Positions 1 through 7,946 of a DNA stretch of 50,475 nt are shown piece by piece (within the stretch, counting starts at the first letter, position 1; each line of letters begins with the position of its first letter). A model generated the notes under the pieces. The model did no database searches. It was not told the DNA's origin and was given only the letters and a program-made list of their open reading frames with translations. A program made the translations under genes and the position numbers. The DNA comes from Desulfotomaculum copahuensis (lineage in GTDB: Bacteria > Bacillota > Desulfotomaculia > Desulfotomaculales > Desulfovirgulaceae). The stretch covers positions 1-50,475 of the forward strand of contig NZ_LYVF01000085.1 of assembly GCF_001655685.1 (NCBI RefSeq), read 5' to 3'.

Positions 1-1
1 A

Positions 2-580
2 ATTTATGGGTCCATTATATTACGCAAGGGGGCGTCGGTGGGTAAGCCGGTGGTTAATGTGGAGGTACGCGTGGTGGACGACGCCGGGTGCGACGTCCCC
101 TTGGGAGAGGTGGGGGAGATCGTGTACCGTGGTCCCACCCTGATGAAGGAATATTACCGGGATCCGCAGGCCACCGCTGCCGCCGTCAGGGATGGCTGGT
201 TTCACAGCGGTGACCTGGTGCGCATGGACGGCGAGGGATTTGTTTATGTGGTGGACCGCAAAAAGGACATGGTTATTTCCGGTGGTGAGAACGTTTATCC
301 GGCCGAGGTGGAAGAGGTACTCTATAGACACGAAAAAGTGCTGGAAGCCGCCGTCATCGGTGTGCCCGACGAGCGATGGGGCGAGCGGGTGCACGCCGTA
401 GTGGTGCCCATACCGGGAACTGTCCTCACTGTACGGGAAATCATGGAATGGTGTACCGTACACCTGGCGGGGTACAAAAAACCTCGCTCGGTAGAATTTG
501 TAGAAGCCCTGCCCAGAAACGCATCCGGTAAAGTATTGAAAAATACTCTGCGTGAATGGTTCGGAAAACAAAAAGAATAG
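2..580 (+). CDS. Acyl-CoA synthetase (AMP-forming), C-terminal part only
   Basis: The reading frame is open from the window edge, so the N-terminus and the ATP-binding P-loop lie outside. What remains is the C-terminal domain of an ANL-superfamily ligase: SVGKPVVNVEVRVVD, then FHSGDLVRMDGEGFVYVVDR followed by KKDMVISGGENVYPAEVEE (hinge/A8 region), and PRNASGKVLKNTLREWF near the end, which carries the catalytic lysine of the adenylation step. The family activates carboxylic acids, usually fatty acids, to acyl-CoA through an acyl-adenylate. It lies 11 bases upstream of a second synthetase in the same direction, so the two probably share a transcript. The family is certain; the substrate cannot be read from the sequence. 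Confidence 0.93.
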   Translation: MYGSIILRKGASVGKPVVNVEVRVVDDAGCDVPLGEVGEIVYRGPTLMKEYYRDPQATAAAVRDGWFHSGDLVRMDGEGFVYVVDRKKDMVISGGENVYPAEVEEVLYRHEKVLEAAVIGVPDERWGERVHAVVVPIPGTVLTVREIMEWCTVHLAGYKKPRSVEFVEALPRNASGKVLKNTLREWFGKQKE

Positions 581-591
581 GGGGGAATTCG

Positions 592-2133
592 ATGAATATC
601 GGTGGCATACTGGCCGGAAACGCCCGCCGTCACCCGGACAAGGAATGCCTGATTTACGGGAAGCTTCGTTATACTTACCGGGAATTCAACGGGTACGTCA
701 ACAGAATGGCCAATGCTATGGCCGGCCTTGGCGTGTGCAAGGGGAAAAAAGTGGCATTGATGATGCAAAATTCCGACCGCTATGTGTTGGTATTTATGGC
801 CGCTATGAAACTGGGTGCAGTGGCGGTACCGATCAATTTCCGGCTGGCTGCGCCGGAGGTGGAGTATATATTAAATCACTCGGACAGTGTGATTTTATTT
901 TTCGATCCCAAATATGGTGAACTTATTGCATCCCTTGAAGGCAAGATTCCCGGAGTGCGATACCTGGTGCGGGCCGGAGCGGGCGAACAACCACAGAACG
1001 CCATGGAATGGGATGAACTGATGGCGGGAGCGGCCGGCGAAGAACCCGGGGTTGATGTAAATGAATGTGATGACTGTGAGATACTTTATACTTCCGGTAC
1101 CACCGGCCGTCCGAAGGGGGCGCTTTTCGATCATCACAGGGTTATTCACGTGGGTATAGCAATAGTGGTGCACATGGCGGTCAACCCCGGGGACCGCTTG
1201 CTGCACCTGGCTCCTTTGTTCCACTCGGCTCAGTTGAACCTGTTTCTGGTTTCGGGCATGTTCGTCGGGGCGACCCATGTGGTGATGCGGGCTTTTGAAC
1301 CGCGGGCCGTGCTTGAAACCATTCAAGACGAGAAGATTACTCTATTTTTCGGTGTGCCGGCCATGTACAACTTTATGCTGCAGGTGCCGGACTTCGACAA
1401 ATACGATTTAAGCTCTATTACCCGTTGCGGATACGGTGCGGCACCCATGCCCGTGGACCTGGTGCGCCGGGCTCTGGACAGATTTCCTACGGACAGGTTT
1501 TATAACCTTTGCGGCCTCACCGAGGGAGGGCCGGGCGGCGTGCTGCTGGAGCCCGAGGATCAACTGCGCAAGCCCGGCTTCGGTGGTAAGGCCATCATCA
1601 ACACCGAAGCGCGGGTAATAGATAAATCAGGTTGTGAAGTAGCTCCCGGTCAGGTAGGCGAGTTCATCATTCGCAGCGAGATGGTCATGAAAGGTTATTA
1701 CAAGGACCCCGGGGCCACGGCTGAGACCTTGCGGGACGGGTGGCTATACACCGGGGATCTGGCCATCATTGATGAGGAGGGCTATATTACCCTGGTGGAC
1801 CGTAAGAAAGACATGATCATCACGGGCGGGGAGAACGTTTATTCCACCGAGGTGGAACATGTACTGCACAGGCATCCGGGTGTATTGGAAGCGGCGGTAA
1901 TCGGATTGCCCCACCCGGTATGGGGTGAAACGGTTACGGCGGTAATTTGCCCCAGGCCGGGGGCTGGATTGACTACAGAAGAAATTCGTGCTTTTTGTGC
2001 ACAGCACCTGGCCGATTACAAAATACCACGTATTTATAAGTTTACCGGGCCGCTGCCCAGAAATGCTTCGGGAAAAGTGTTAAAAAGAATACTGAGGGAT
2101 ATATACAGCGAAATAAGGAGGACGGGCAAATGA
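592..2133 (+). CDS. Long-chain-type acyl-CoA synthetase (AMP-forming)
   Basis: A complete 513-residue ANL-family acid:CoA ligase. I chose the ATG at 592 because an AGGGGGG ribosome site lies just upstream; an in-frame GTG at 556 overlaps the previous gene and lacks one. Visible motifs are the P-loop YTSGTTGRPKG (about residues 165-175), YTGDLAIIDEEGYITLVDRK with the hinge, the A8 loop GGENVYSTEVE (about 410-420), and PRNASGKVLKR with the catalytic lysine (about 490-500). All residues needed for adenylation and thioesterification appear intact. It closely resembles the partial gene before it, suggesting paralogs from duplication, and overlaps the next synthetase by four bases (ATGA), so translation is probably coupled. 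The role is likely fatty- or aromatic-acid activation; the exact substrate is unknown. Confidence 0.93.
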   Translation: MNIGGILAGNARRHPDKECLIYGKLRYTYREFNGYVNRMANAMAGLGVCKGKKVALMMQNSDRYVLVFMAAMKLGAVAVPINFRLAAPEVEYILNHSDSVILFFDPKYGELIASLEGKIPGVRYLVRAGAGEQPQNAMEWDELMAGAAGEEPGVDVNECDDCEILYTSGTTGRPKGALFDHHRVIHVGIAIVVHMAVNPGDRLLHLAPLFHSAQLNLFLVSGMFVGATHVVMRAFEPRAVLETIQDEKITLFFGVPAMYNFMLQVPDFDKYDLSSITRCGYGAAPMPVDLVRRALDRFPTDRFYNLCGLTEGGPGGVLLEPEDQLRKPGFGGKAIINTEARVIDKSGCEVAPGQVGEFIIRSEMVMKGYYKDPGATAETLRDGWLYTGDLAIIDEEGYITLVDRKKDMIITGGENVYSTEVEHVLHRHPGVLEAAVIGLPHPVWGETVTAVICPRPGAGLTTEEIRAFCAQHLADYKIPRIYKFTGPLPRNASGKVLKRILRDIYSEIRRTGK

Positions 2134-3794
2134 AAATTATCAAGGGTTGTCCCTCCACTTCCATGAACGACTATCAGTTGAATACCACCACCATCATCAG
2201 ACATGCAGCCAGAAATTTTCCTGAACGGGAAATTGTTTATCGTAACGAACGGGGGGTTTTCCGTTATAATTATAACGAAGCCTATCAAAGAATAAAAAGG
2301 CTGGCCAACGCTCTAAAAAAGCTGAAAATCAATCCCGGGGACCGGGTGGGGGTACTGGATTGGAACACCAATCGTTTTTTCGAGCTCTACTTCGCCGTCC
2401 CCGGCACCGGGGCTGTTCTTCTGCAGATGAACCTCCGCATAGTCCCGGAAGAACTGATCTACGTAGTAAATCACAGTGAGGCCAAATTGATTTTTGTGGA
2501 TGAGTCCCTTATTCCGGTGGCCGAGGCCATCTCTTCCAGCGTCCCGACGGTAAAAGGCTATGTTATAATGACTGATAAAAATCCGGCTTGTTTTAAAACC
2601 AAATTGAGCCCGGTATACAGCTACGAAGAATTGCTTGCAGATGCGGAAACTGACTATGATTGGCCAATGGTTGATGAAACTTCCACCTACAGCGCCTGCT
2701 ACACCACTGGTACCACCGGCAGGCCAAAGGGTGTTTACTATTCCCACCGGTGTATTTATCTACATACCATGGAAGCCGTCTGCTATACTGGTATTAATTG
2801 GAACGATAACTTCATGCAAATCGTGCCTATGTTTCATGCCCAGGGTTGGGGATTTTTCTTTGCCGCGGCATTTATGGGGGCAAAAATCGTTTTGCCGGGG
2901 CGCTATTTGGTGGAAGATATCGGTTCACTGGTAGAATTGATGATTGAAGAGAAAGTGACAGTAGGCTGCGGCGCGCCGGCTATTTTTATGCCCATGTTCA
3001 ATTATTTGCGTACGCTTGAAGAAAAACCCCATTTCGGGGGCGCCCGATTCCTTTCCGGGGCTACCGAACCGCCTCTGGCCATGATGAAAGGTCTAAAGGA
3101 GTACGGAATAAATATCATTCATGCCTACGGAGCCACCGAAACCACCCCTCTGGCCGCATTGAACTTACTTAAACCTGACATGGAAAGCAAACTGGCGGAG
3201 GAAGAAAAATGGGACCTGAAGCGCAGACAGGGTCTGCCGGTAACGGGCCTGGATATCAAGATAGTGGATCCGGAGGGGAGGGAACTGCCTCATGACGGCA
3301 AAACATCCGGCGAGATTTTAATCCGCGGTCCATGGATTACCGGCAGTTACTACAACGATTCACGCAATGCGGAATCATTCGTTGATGGCTACTGGAAAAG
3401 CGGGGACGCCGGGACCATCGACTCCAACGGTTACCTCAAGGTGACCGACCGGGTGAAGGACCTGATAAAAAGCGGTGGAGAGTGGATTTCTTCTGTGGAT
3501 TTGGAAAATAGCATCGTCGGTCATCCAAAGGTACTCGAGGCTGCGGTTATCGGGGCTTATCACCCCAGGTGGGAGGAAAGGCCGCTGGCCTTTGTAGTGC
3601 CGAAAGAAGAATATAAAGACCAGATAACAAAGGATGAGATCCTGGATTTCATTGCTTCCAGGTTTGCCAGGTGGCAGCTGCCCGATGATGTATTGTTTAT
3701 CGATGAAATACCCAAAACCAGTGTGGGCAAGATTTCAAAAAACGCGCTCCGGAATAAATACAAGGATTATTTTAGAAGTTTTAAAAAGTGTTAA
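2130..3794 (+). CDS. Medium/long-chain fatty-acid CoA ligase (AlkK-like)
   Basis: A 554-residue AMP-forming acid:CoA ligase. The ATG at 2130 overlaps the stop of the preceding gene and has AAGGAGG upstream. The P-loop CYTTGTTGRPKGVYYSHR is at about residues 190-205, the A5-type motif HAYGATETTPLA at about 330, the hinge and A8 loop SGGEWISSVDLEN at about 450-460, and IPKTSVGKISKNALR with the catalytic lysine at about 526. The GGEWISSVDLE form is typical of the AlkK/DmdB branch that handles medium- and long-chain or thio-substituted acids, so it differs from the two synthetases before it. Three ligases of different branches in a row suggest a locus for activating several external acids. Confidence 0.92.
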   Translation: MKIIKGCPSTSMNDYQLNTTTIIRHAARNFPEREIVYRNERGVFRYNYNEAYQRIKRLANALKKLKINPGDRVGVLDWNTNRFFELYFAVPGTGAVLLQMNLRIVPEELIYVVNHSEAKLIFVDESLIPVAEAISSSVPTVKGYVIMTDKNPACFKTKLSPVYSYEELLADAETDYDWPMVDETSTYSACYTTGTTGRPKGVYYSHRCIYLHTMEAVCYTGINWNDNFMQIVPMFHAQGWGFFFAAAFMGAKIVLPGRYLVEDIGSLVELMIEEKVTVGCGAPAIFMPMFNYLRTLEEKPHFGGARFLSGATEPPLAMMKGLKEYGINIIHAYGATETTPLAALNLLKPDMESKLAEEEKWDLKRRQGLPVTGLDIKIVDPEGRELPHDGKTSGEILIRGPWITGSYYNDSRNAESFVDGYWKSGDAGTIDSNGYLKVTDRVKDLIKSGGEWISSVDLENSIVGHPKVLEAAVIGAYHPRWEERPLAFVVPKEEYKDQITKDEILDFIASRFARWQLPDDVLFIDEIPKTSVGKISKNALRNKYKDYFRSFKKC

Positions 3795-3925
3795 ATTGGT
3801 TTTTACTAATTTCGCAGAACATAATGTCTGCTTGTAACTGCCGGTGCACCGGGCGCCAAGTGTCCGGCGGGCTGTAAACAGGTGAATTATTTTCGAAAAA
3901 ATTCCTTAACAGGAGACGGTGTGAC

Positions 3926-4888
3926 TTGCAGGAGATTGAAAAGTACGGCATCTGCCAGGTAAGGCTTCCCCTGCCGTTCAGGTTGAATCATGTCAACTGC
4001 TATGCGATTAAAGGCAGGGCGGGGTGGTGGCTGGTAGATAGCGGTCTGAACGACGAACCCACCAGGCGGACCTGGCTGGATTTTATGCGCGAATATCAGA
4101 TCCGGGGACGGGATATCAAGGGAATTTATCTGACCCACTACCACCCCGATCATTACGGTGCGGCCGGCTGGCTGCAACAACTTTCCGGCGCCCCGGTATA
4201 CATCAGCGCGACGGATGCCGGAGCGGCGGATTTATACTGGAGGCATGGGGAAGAAACGTTCAAAGCCGTATACAGCCTGTTCACAGAAAACGGCATGCCG
4301 GCGGAACTGACCGAAGCGGTGGTGGAAAGCGCGCTCCGGCTCCTGTCCCGTGTCCGTCCGCATCCGGAAGAGATATCCACCCTTGCTGCCGGCGAAGTGC
4401 AGTTGGGTGATTATATTTACCAGGTGCTGGCCACCCCCGGACACTCCGACGGTCATCTATGCTTTTATCAACAGGATAACCATATCCTGTTTTCCGGCGA
4501 CCACCTGTTGCCCCAAATCACCTCCAACATCAGCCTGTGGCCTTTTGCCGATCCCAATCCACTGAAAAATTTTCTGCAGTCCCTGGCGGAAAATCACCGC
4601 TTACCCGATTGTCTGGTCCTGCCGGCCCACGGCAATTCTTTTACTGGTGTGCAACAAAGAGTGTCGCAGTTGGAAGCGCATCACCGGGAAAGGCTGGAGC
4701 TGATGCGGCGAGTTGCCTCCCCGGGGGCGACTGCCTATGATGTTTGCCGGCAGGTTTTCAAAGAAGAGCTTTCCTTGCACGAAATACGGTTTGCTATGGC
4801 TGAAACCCTGGCACACCTGGTTTTTCTGGTGGAAAGAGGCGAACTGAAAAAGAGGTACGGGGGCGGGGTGAACATTTATTTCGGATAG
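3926..4888 (+). CDS. MBL-fold metallo-hydrolase
   Basis: A 320-residue metallo-beta-lactamase-fold protein. The start is a TTG at 3926 with AGGAG ten bases upstream; no ATG fits. The metal-binding signature THYHPDH is at about residues 69-75, followed by further ligand motifs TPGHSDGH (about 170), FSGDH (about 192) and PAHG (about 235). The last 80 or so residues look like the C-terminal winged-helix extension often seen in hydrolases of thioesters or lipid-like substrates. It sits 131 bases after the acyl-CoA ligases in the same direction, so an acyl-CoA thioesterase or related hydrolase role is plausible but only inferred from context. Confidence 0.88.
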   Translation: MQEIEKYGICQVRLPLPFRLNHVNCYAIKGRAGWWLVDSGLNDEPTRRTWLDFMREYQIRGRDIKGIYLTHYHPDHYGAAGWLQQLSGAPVYISATDAGAADLYWRHGEETFKAVYSLFTENGMPAELTEAVVESALRLLSRVRPHPEEISTLAAGEVQLGDYIYQVLATPGHSDGHLCFYQQDNHILFSGDHLLPQITSNISLWPFADPNPLKNFLQSLAENHRLPDCLVLPAHGNSFTGVQQRVSQLEAHHRERLELMRRVASPGATAYDVCRQVFKEELSLHEIRFAMAETLAHLVFLVERGELKKRYGGGVNIYFG

Positions 4889-4931
4889 GAGGCGGTTAAG
4901 GCCGGAAAATACCGGCACCGGTAAAGGGCAA

Positions 4932-4963
4932 AAACATCCCGCGGTATGGATTGCGGGATGTTT
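4932..4963. terminator. Rho-independent-type hairpin between convergent genes
   Basis: A perfect 11-bp stem (AAACATCCCGC at 4932-4942 with its complement at 4953-4963) encloses a 10-nt loop. A-rich and T-rich arms give short A/T runs on both sides, so it could end transcripts from the MBL gene (+) and from the DUF438 gene (-), which converge here. Confidence 0.75.
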
Positions 4964-5032
4964 CGCCGGGCCGGAGCTTCGGAGCGGCGAGGTACGGCCT
5001 CCAACCTTCTGCTACCGACCTTTTTCATTTGT

Positions 5033-5055
5033 GGGTTGTGTTCAAAAAATCATGG
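5033..5055 (+). repeat. Dispersed 23-nt repeat, copy 1
   Basis: Begins GGGTTGTGTTCAAAAAATCA and continues TGG. It lies just beyond the 3' end of the minus-strand DUF438 gene and matches copies at 21128 (20/23) and 25200 (21/23). All three copies are in the same orientation. Confidence 0.65.
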
Positions 5056-5058
5056 ACG

Positions 5059-6288
5059 TTAATATTGAAGCAGTCTTTTTTCCCCCGTCAGAGCGCGGAT
5101 TTTGGTCACGTCCTGGGTGATTTCCATCGTGCCCAGATACTCACCGTTTTTGTCCCGCAGGGCGAAATAGCGGATATAAACGAAGGCGCCGTTCAGTTCG
5201 AGCCAGAATTCGGCCGCGTTGTGCCGGCCGGATTTAAAGTCGTTTAATATCCTTTCCACCACATGCACGCTGTCCGGTGGATGGCAGTTTTGCACCTTCC
5301 GGCCGATGATCGATTTGGTGCGCACAAAAATCCGCTCTTTCCCCTGGGAAAAGTAACGGACGGTGTCGTTCTTGTCCACAAAGGTGATGTCGACCGGCAA
5401 ATTGGTCAAAATATTGTTTATCTCATCCGGGGTAAGGGATCCGGTGTCCAGGGGGAGGGCCTGACCGCCCTTTTCCGGCCGGCCGGCGGCCGTACCGGCG
5501 GTTTTTCCTTCCGGCCGCCAGAAATCTTCGGCCGGCCGGGAGAAAACAGCGCCGAACTGGTCGTCCTGCTCCTTGATTTCCGCCCATTCCGCCGCGGTCA
5601 GGTGTTCTAAAAACATGGGCGCGAGGATATTTTCTTCCTTGAAGATCATTTCGGAAATCTTGTTTTTAACCTGCGCGTACGTGTTTTTGAAATCCGCCCG
5701 GTTGAAGCCGGAGACATCCGGGGCATCCGCCTTTGCCGCCAGTTCCTTGAGCATGTCCCGGATTTCATCATCCACTGCCCACATCACGGAAGGCGGCCCG
5801 GTGATGCCGTGCTTTTCCAGATAGGGGAAGAAGATGTTTTCTTTTTTGGTATAGTGTTTGGATAAATTATCCCGGAAAAAGGCCAGCCGCTCCTTCAGCC
5901 GGGAAAAAAACCCGCTGTCTTCCCCGGTGGCGTCTTCCGGTTCTTCAAGCAGGGCGTCAATCTGCGCCAGTATCTTCCCGGCTTCTTTGTTTTCGTGTTT
6001 CATTATGTACAGCGGGTGACCGGGGATCAATTCCGGTTTTTCATTTTCCAGCAGGGCCTCCTTGAACACGGCGGCATGCACATCGCACAGGTTTTTGATT
6101 TCATCGGGCGTAATGCCTTCCTTAATCAGTTCCTGCTCCAGGGCGGCAATTTCATCCGCCCCGACGTTTCCCACCAGCCTTTTGAATTTTTCCCGGGCTT
6201 CATCTACGGCTTCCCCGGCGTGCAGGCTTTTAATGATCTCTTTTAAGACCTGCTTTCTATCTTCCTTGTTTCCCAGGTATTCGCTCAT
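5059..6288 (-). CDS. DUF438 / hemerythrin / PAS domain protein
   Basis: A 409-residue cytoplasmic protein starting at an ATG with AGGAGG seven bases upstream. The N-terminal ~90 residues match the DUF438 helical domain. Residues ~90-250 form a hemerythrin-like HHE domain, with histidine/acidic patterns such as HPLYIMKHEN, HYTKKENIFFPYLEKHG and EENILAPMFLEHL that could hold a di-iron site. Residues ~285-405 form a PAS domain, including GRKVQNCHPPDSVHVVERI and FALRDKNGEYLGTMEITQDV. No kinase or output domain follows. Such proteins are widespread in anaerobes and are thought to sense oxygen, NO or redox state, but the output is not established. A dyad ACAGT-CT-ACTGT at 6309-6320, between gene and presumed promoter, could be an operator. 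Confidence 0.9.
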   Translation of the reverse strand: MSEYLGNKEDRKQVLKEIIKSLHAGEAVDEAREKFKRLVGNVGADEIAALEQELIKEGITPDEIKNLCDVHAAVFKEALLENEKPELIPGHPLYIMKHENKEAGKILAQIDALLEEPEDATGEDSGFFSRLKERLAFFRDNLSKHYTKKENIFFPYLEKHGITGPPSVMWAVDDEIRDMLKELAAKADAPDVSGFNRADFKNTYAQVKNKISEMIFKEENILAPMFLEHLTAAEWAEIKEQDDQFGAVFSRPAEDFWRPEGKTAGTAAGRPEKGGQALPLDTGSLTPDEINNILTNLPVDITFVDKNDTVRYFSQGKERIFVRTKSIIGRKVQNCHPPDSVHVVERILNDFKSGRHNAAEFWLELNGAFVYIRYFALRDKNGEYLGTMEITQDVTKIRALTGEKRLLQY

Positions 6289-6308
6289 ATTGCTCCTCCT
6301 TGTTCGAG

Positions 6309-6320
6309 ACAGTCTACTGT
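6309..6320. promoter_or_regulatory. Short dyad upstream of the DUF438 gene
   Basis: ACAGTCTACTGT is a dyad with 5-bp arms and a 2-bp centre, about 20 bases upstream of the ATG of the minus-strand DUF438/hemerythrin gene. It may bind a regulator. No clear promoter boxes could be assigned, so the call is weak. Confidence 0.3.
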
Positions 6321-6454
6321 ATTTAATTCCCCGGAACGTATTTTTTTATTATTGTTAATGCGCCGTTTTTGAAGGTGGCGGTCGTACCGGGGCGGAAGAG
6401 CGACGAGGCACTGCCACCGGTCTGAAGAAGCTGTGCATAGTGGGTTATGCGTTC

Positions 6455-6485
6455 GCAGGGCCGTCCGGATCCCGGACGGCCCTGC
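6455..6485. terminator. Strong GC-rich hairpin downstream of the oxidase-like gene
   Basis: A perfect 14-bp stem (GCAGGGCCGTCCGG at 6455-6468 with its complement at 6472-6485) and a 3-nt loop lies 11 bases past the stop of the minus-strand PNPOx-like gene. It lacks a T-run on either strand, so it may be a 3'-end stabiliser rather than a classic terminator. Confidence 0.55.
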
Positions 6486-6496
6486 TTGCAAAAAAG

Positions 6497-6892
6497 CTAT
6501 TCAATCTTTCCACCGGGGTTCTGGATTCCCAGGTCATAGACACTTTCGATCTTTACCTTGACCGCGGCAACCGGCCGGGGCAGGTTCATTGCGGCAAATC
6601 TTTGTGCAAACTGTTCAAAGAGTGGACCTTCGGTTTCCAGTTTCGCCGTGCCCGTAAAACGGTATCCCACCCGTTGCTCGTAATCCATCACCGCAATGGC
6701 CACTTTGGGGTTTTCCACCAGGTTTTGATAGGTTTGTTTTCCCGTCACTTCCCCGAAGGCCAGCGTGGAATCGTCCACCAGCATTACAGACCCTTTGGGA
6801 CCTATGTTCGGCCACCCATCCTTGCCGGCGGTGGCCACCAGACATTTCCCGCCTTTAACCAGACTTTTCATCTGCTCGGTCAACACGGTCAT
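6497..6892 (-). CDS. Pyridoxamine 5'-phosphate oxidase-like flavin-binding protein
   Basis: A 131-residue protein of the split-barrel FMN-binding superfamily. The start ATG has AAGGAAAGGTGA directly upstream. Recognisable stretches are LVATAGKDGWPNIGPKG near the N-terminus, FGEVTGKQTYQNLVENPKVAI in the middle, and YRFTGTAKLETEG, the usual beta-barrel pattern of small PNPOx-like proteins of anaerobes. Members usually bind FMN or F420 and reduce small molecules; few have known substrates, and true pyridoxamine oxidation is unlikely in an anaerobe. It is transcribed alone toward a large hairpin, upstream of the DUF438 redox-sensor candidate and in the same direction. Confidence 0.85.
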   Translation of the reverse strand: MTVLTEQMKSLVKGGKCLVATAGKDGWPNIGPKGSVMLVDDSTLAFGEVTGKQTYQNLVENPKVAIAVMDYEQRVGYRFTGTAKLETEGPLFEQFAQRFAAMNLPRPVAAVKVKIESVYDLGIQNPGGKIE

Positions 6893-7175
6893 TCACCTTT
6901 CCTTCCCAAATATTGAACTCAGGAATTTACATGTTCAGGGATTAAATTTATTTGCTCAAGAGCATCCCTTTTCCATTCCTGTAGTAATCTAATCACAGCC
7001 ATTTATAAAAAAACAACCCTCCCGCCTCAAATGGTAATATTTTACCGCCGGACAGCGCTTTTTATGTCCTTAATTGCCAACATAAAAATCAAACCCGACG
7101 GGAATGATAAATTCATCAATAAAGGGAAAGATATAAAATCTGTTAAAGCAAAGCTACCGGAAGGGGGGGCGCAGT

Positions 7176-7472
7176 ATGTCCGGAGAATTGGTGAACAAAG
7201 AACTGATTCCCGTGGAATTGATGAAAATAACCGCTTCCACCGGATTGATCCCCAAAGAATTGGCTCCCTATGTTGGACCTGCGATTGAAGAATTTAAAAA
7301 TGAAATGGCCGCGGAATTGGGCATGCCCGATTACGACCGGATAGACAAAGGAGACTTGCCCAGCCGGCAAAATGGCAAAGTGGGCGGCGGCATGACCAAA
7401 AAGATGGTTTCCTTTGCGGAAGCGGTGCTGGCCTGGAATTACAAAAACAGGCAGTTGCTGTCCGGTTCCTAG
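7176..7472 (+). CDS. Alpha/beta-type small acid-soluble spore protein (SASP)
   Basis: A 98-residue protein whose second half matches alpha/beta-type SASPs: VGPAIEEFKNEMAAELGMP contains the region cut by the germination protease Gpr (xExAxELG-like), and LPSRQNGKVGGGMTKKMV matches the TSRxNGxVGGxMxKxM core. These proteins coat spore DNA and protect it from UV and heat, then are degraded at germination. It is longer than the usual 60-75 residues because of an N-terminal extension of about 30 residues (MSGELVNKELIPVELMKI), and the highly conserved GGEM is GGGM here. GGAAGGGGGGG precedes the ATG. A sigma-G promoter would be expected, but I could not assign one with confidence. It is direct evidence that the host sporulates. 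Confidence 0.88.
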   Translation: MSGELVNKELIPVELMKITASTGLIPKELAPYVGPAIEEFKNEMAAELGMPDYDRIDKGDLPSRQNGKVGGGMTKKMVSFAEAVLAWNYKNRQLLSGS

Positions 7473-7556
7473 ATTGGTGGCATGTTAATCCGAATACCAA
7501 CCGTTTCCATCCTGAGTCAAAAGCTTCGCTATGGGGAGCGGACGGCGGCGCGTCTG

Positions 7557-7654
7557 GGTCCAACCACTCTCTATATGACAGCCAAAGCACGGCGTCAATC
7601 AGGGGATAAACCGCCGCCCCGGTGGTCCAACCACTCCCTGCATGGCAGCCAAAG
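7557..7654. repeat. Imperfect direct repeat, two copies, period 67
   Basis: A 31-nt unit beginning GGTCCAACCACT and ending CAGCCAAAG occurs at 7557-7587 and again at 7624-7654, with 27 of 31 positions identical. It lies in the 474-base gap between the spore protein and the malic enzyme. A 72-codon frame covers it but has no ribosome site and no recognisable protein pattern. Purpose unknown. Confidence 0.7.
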
Positions 7655-7814
7655 GCAGATTGACACTGCCGTGTTCCCGGTAGGTTGCTCCGGTGGATAA
7701 TTAAAATTCATAAGGCACCAAATTAGCGGGCTGGCAACAGTCCGCTTGTGTATTTAAAATGTGGTCTTTCCGGGACATATGGGGAGATTACTCTGTGACA
7801 GAGGAATTTTAAGC

Positions 7815-7851
7815 TTGACAAGGGGGAAAAAGAATCTTATATTGTATACAA
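7815..7851 (+). promoter_or_regulatory. Sigma-A promoter with overlapping palindromic operator (malic enzyme)
   Basis: TTGACA at 7815-7820 and TATATT at 7838-7843 are separated by exactly 17 bases, a near-consensus vegetative promoter. The perfect 10-bp palindrome TTGTATACAA at 7842-7851 overlaps the -10 box. That sequence is typical of operators bound by FadR-subfamily GntR regulators, so repression by such a protein is plausible. A related AT-rich half-site (ACAATATAC) follows at about 7863. The transcript would start near 7850, about 95 bases before the malic enzyme ATG. Confidence 0.75.
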
Positions 7852-7946
7852 AATCCACAGTACAATATACAGTATTTTAATCTTTTATTTGACTAATAAT
7901 CGCGGTAGTAATCCCGGCACCGGAATATACAAAAGAGGTGTTTTCA

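Noticed and set aside
7482-7700. 72-codon frame covering the 67-base-period repeats
   Set aside because: No ribosome site, odd composition, and the repeats are the likely explanation.
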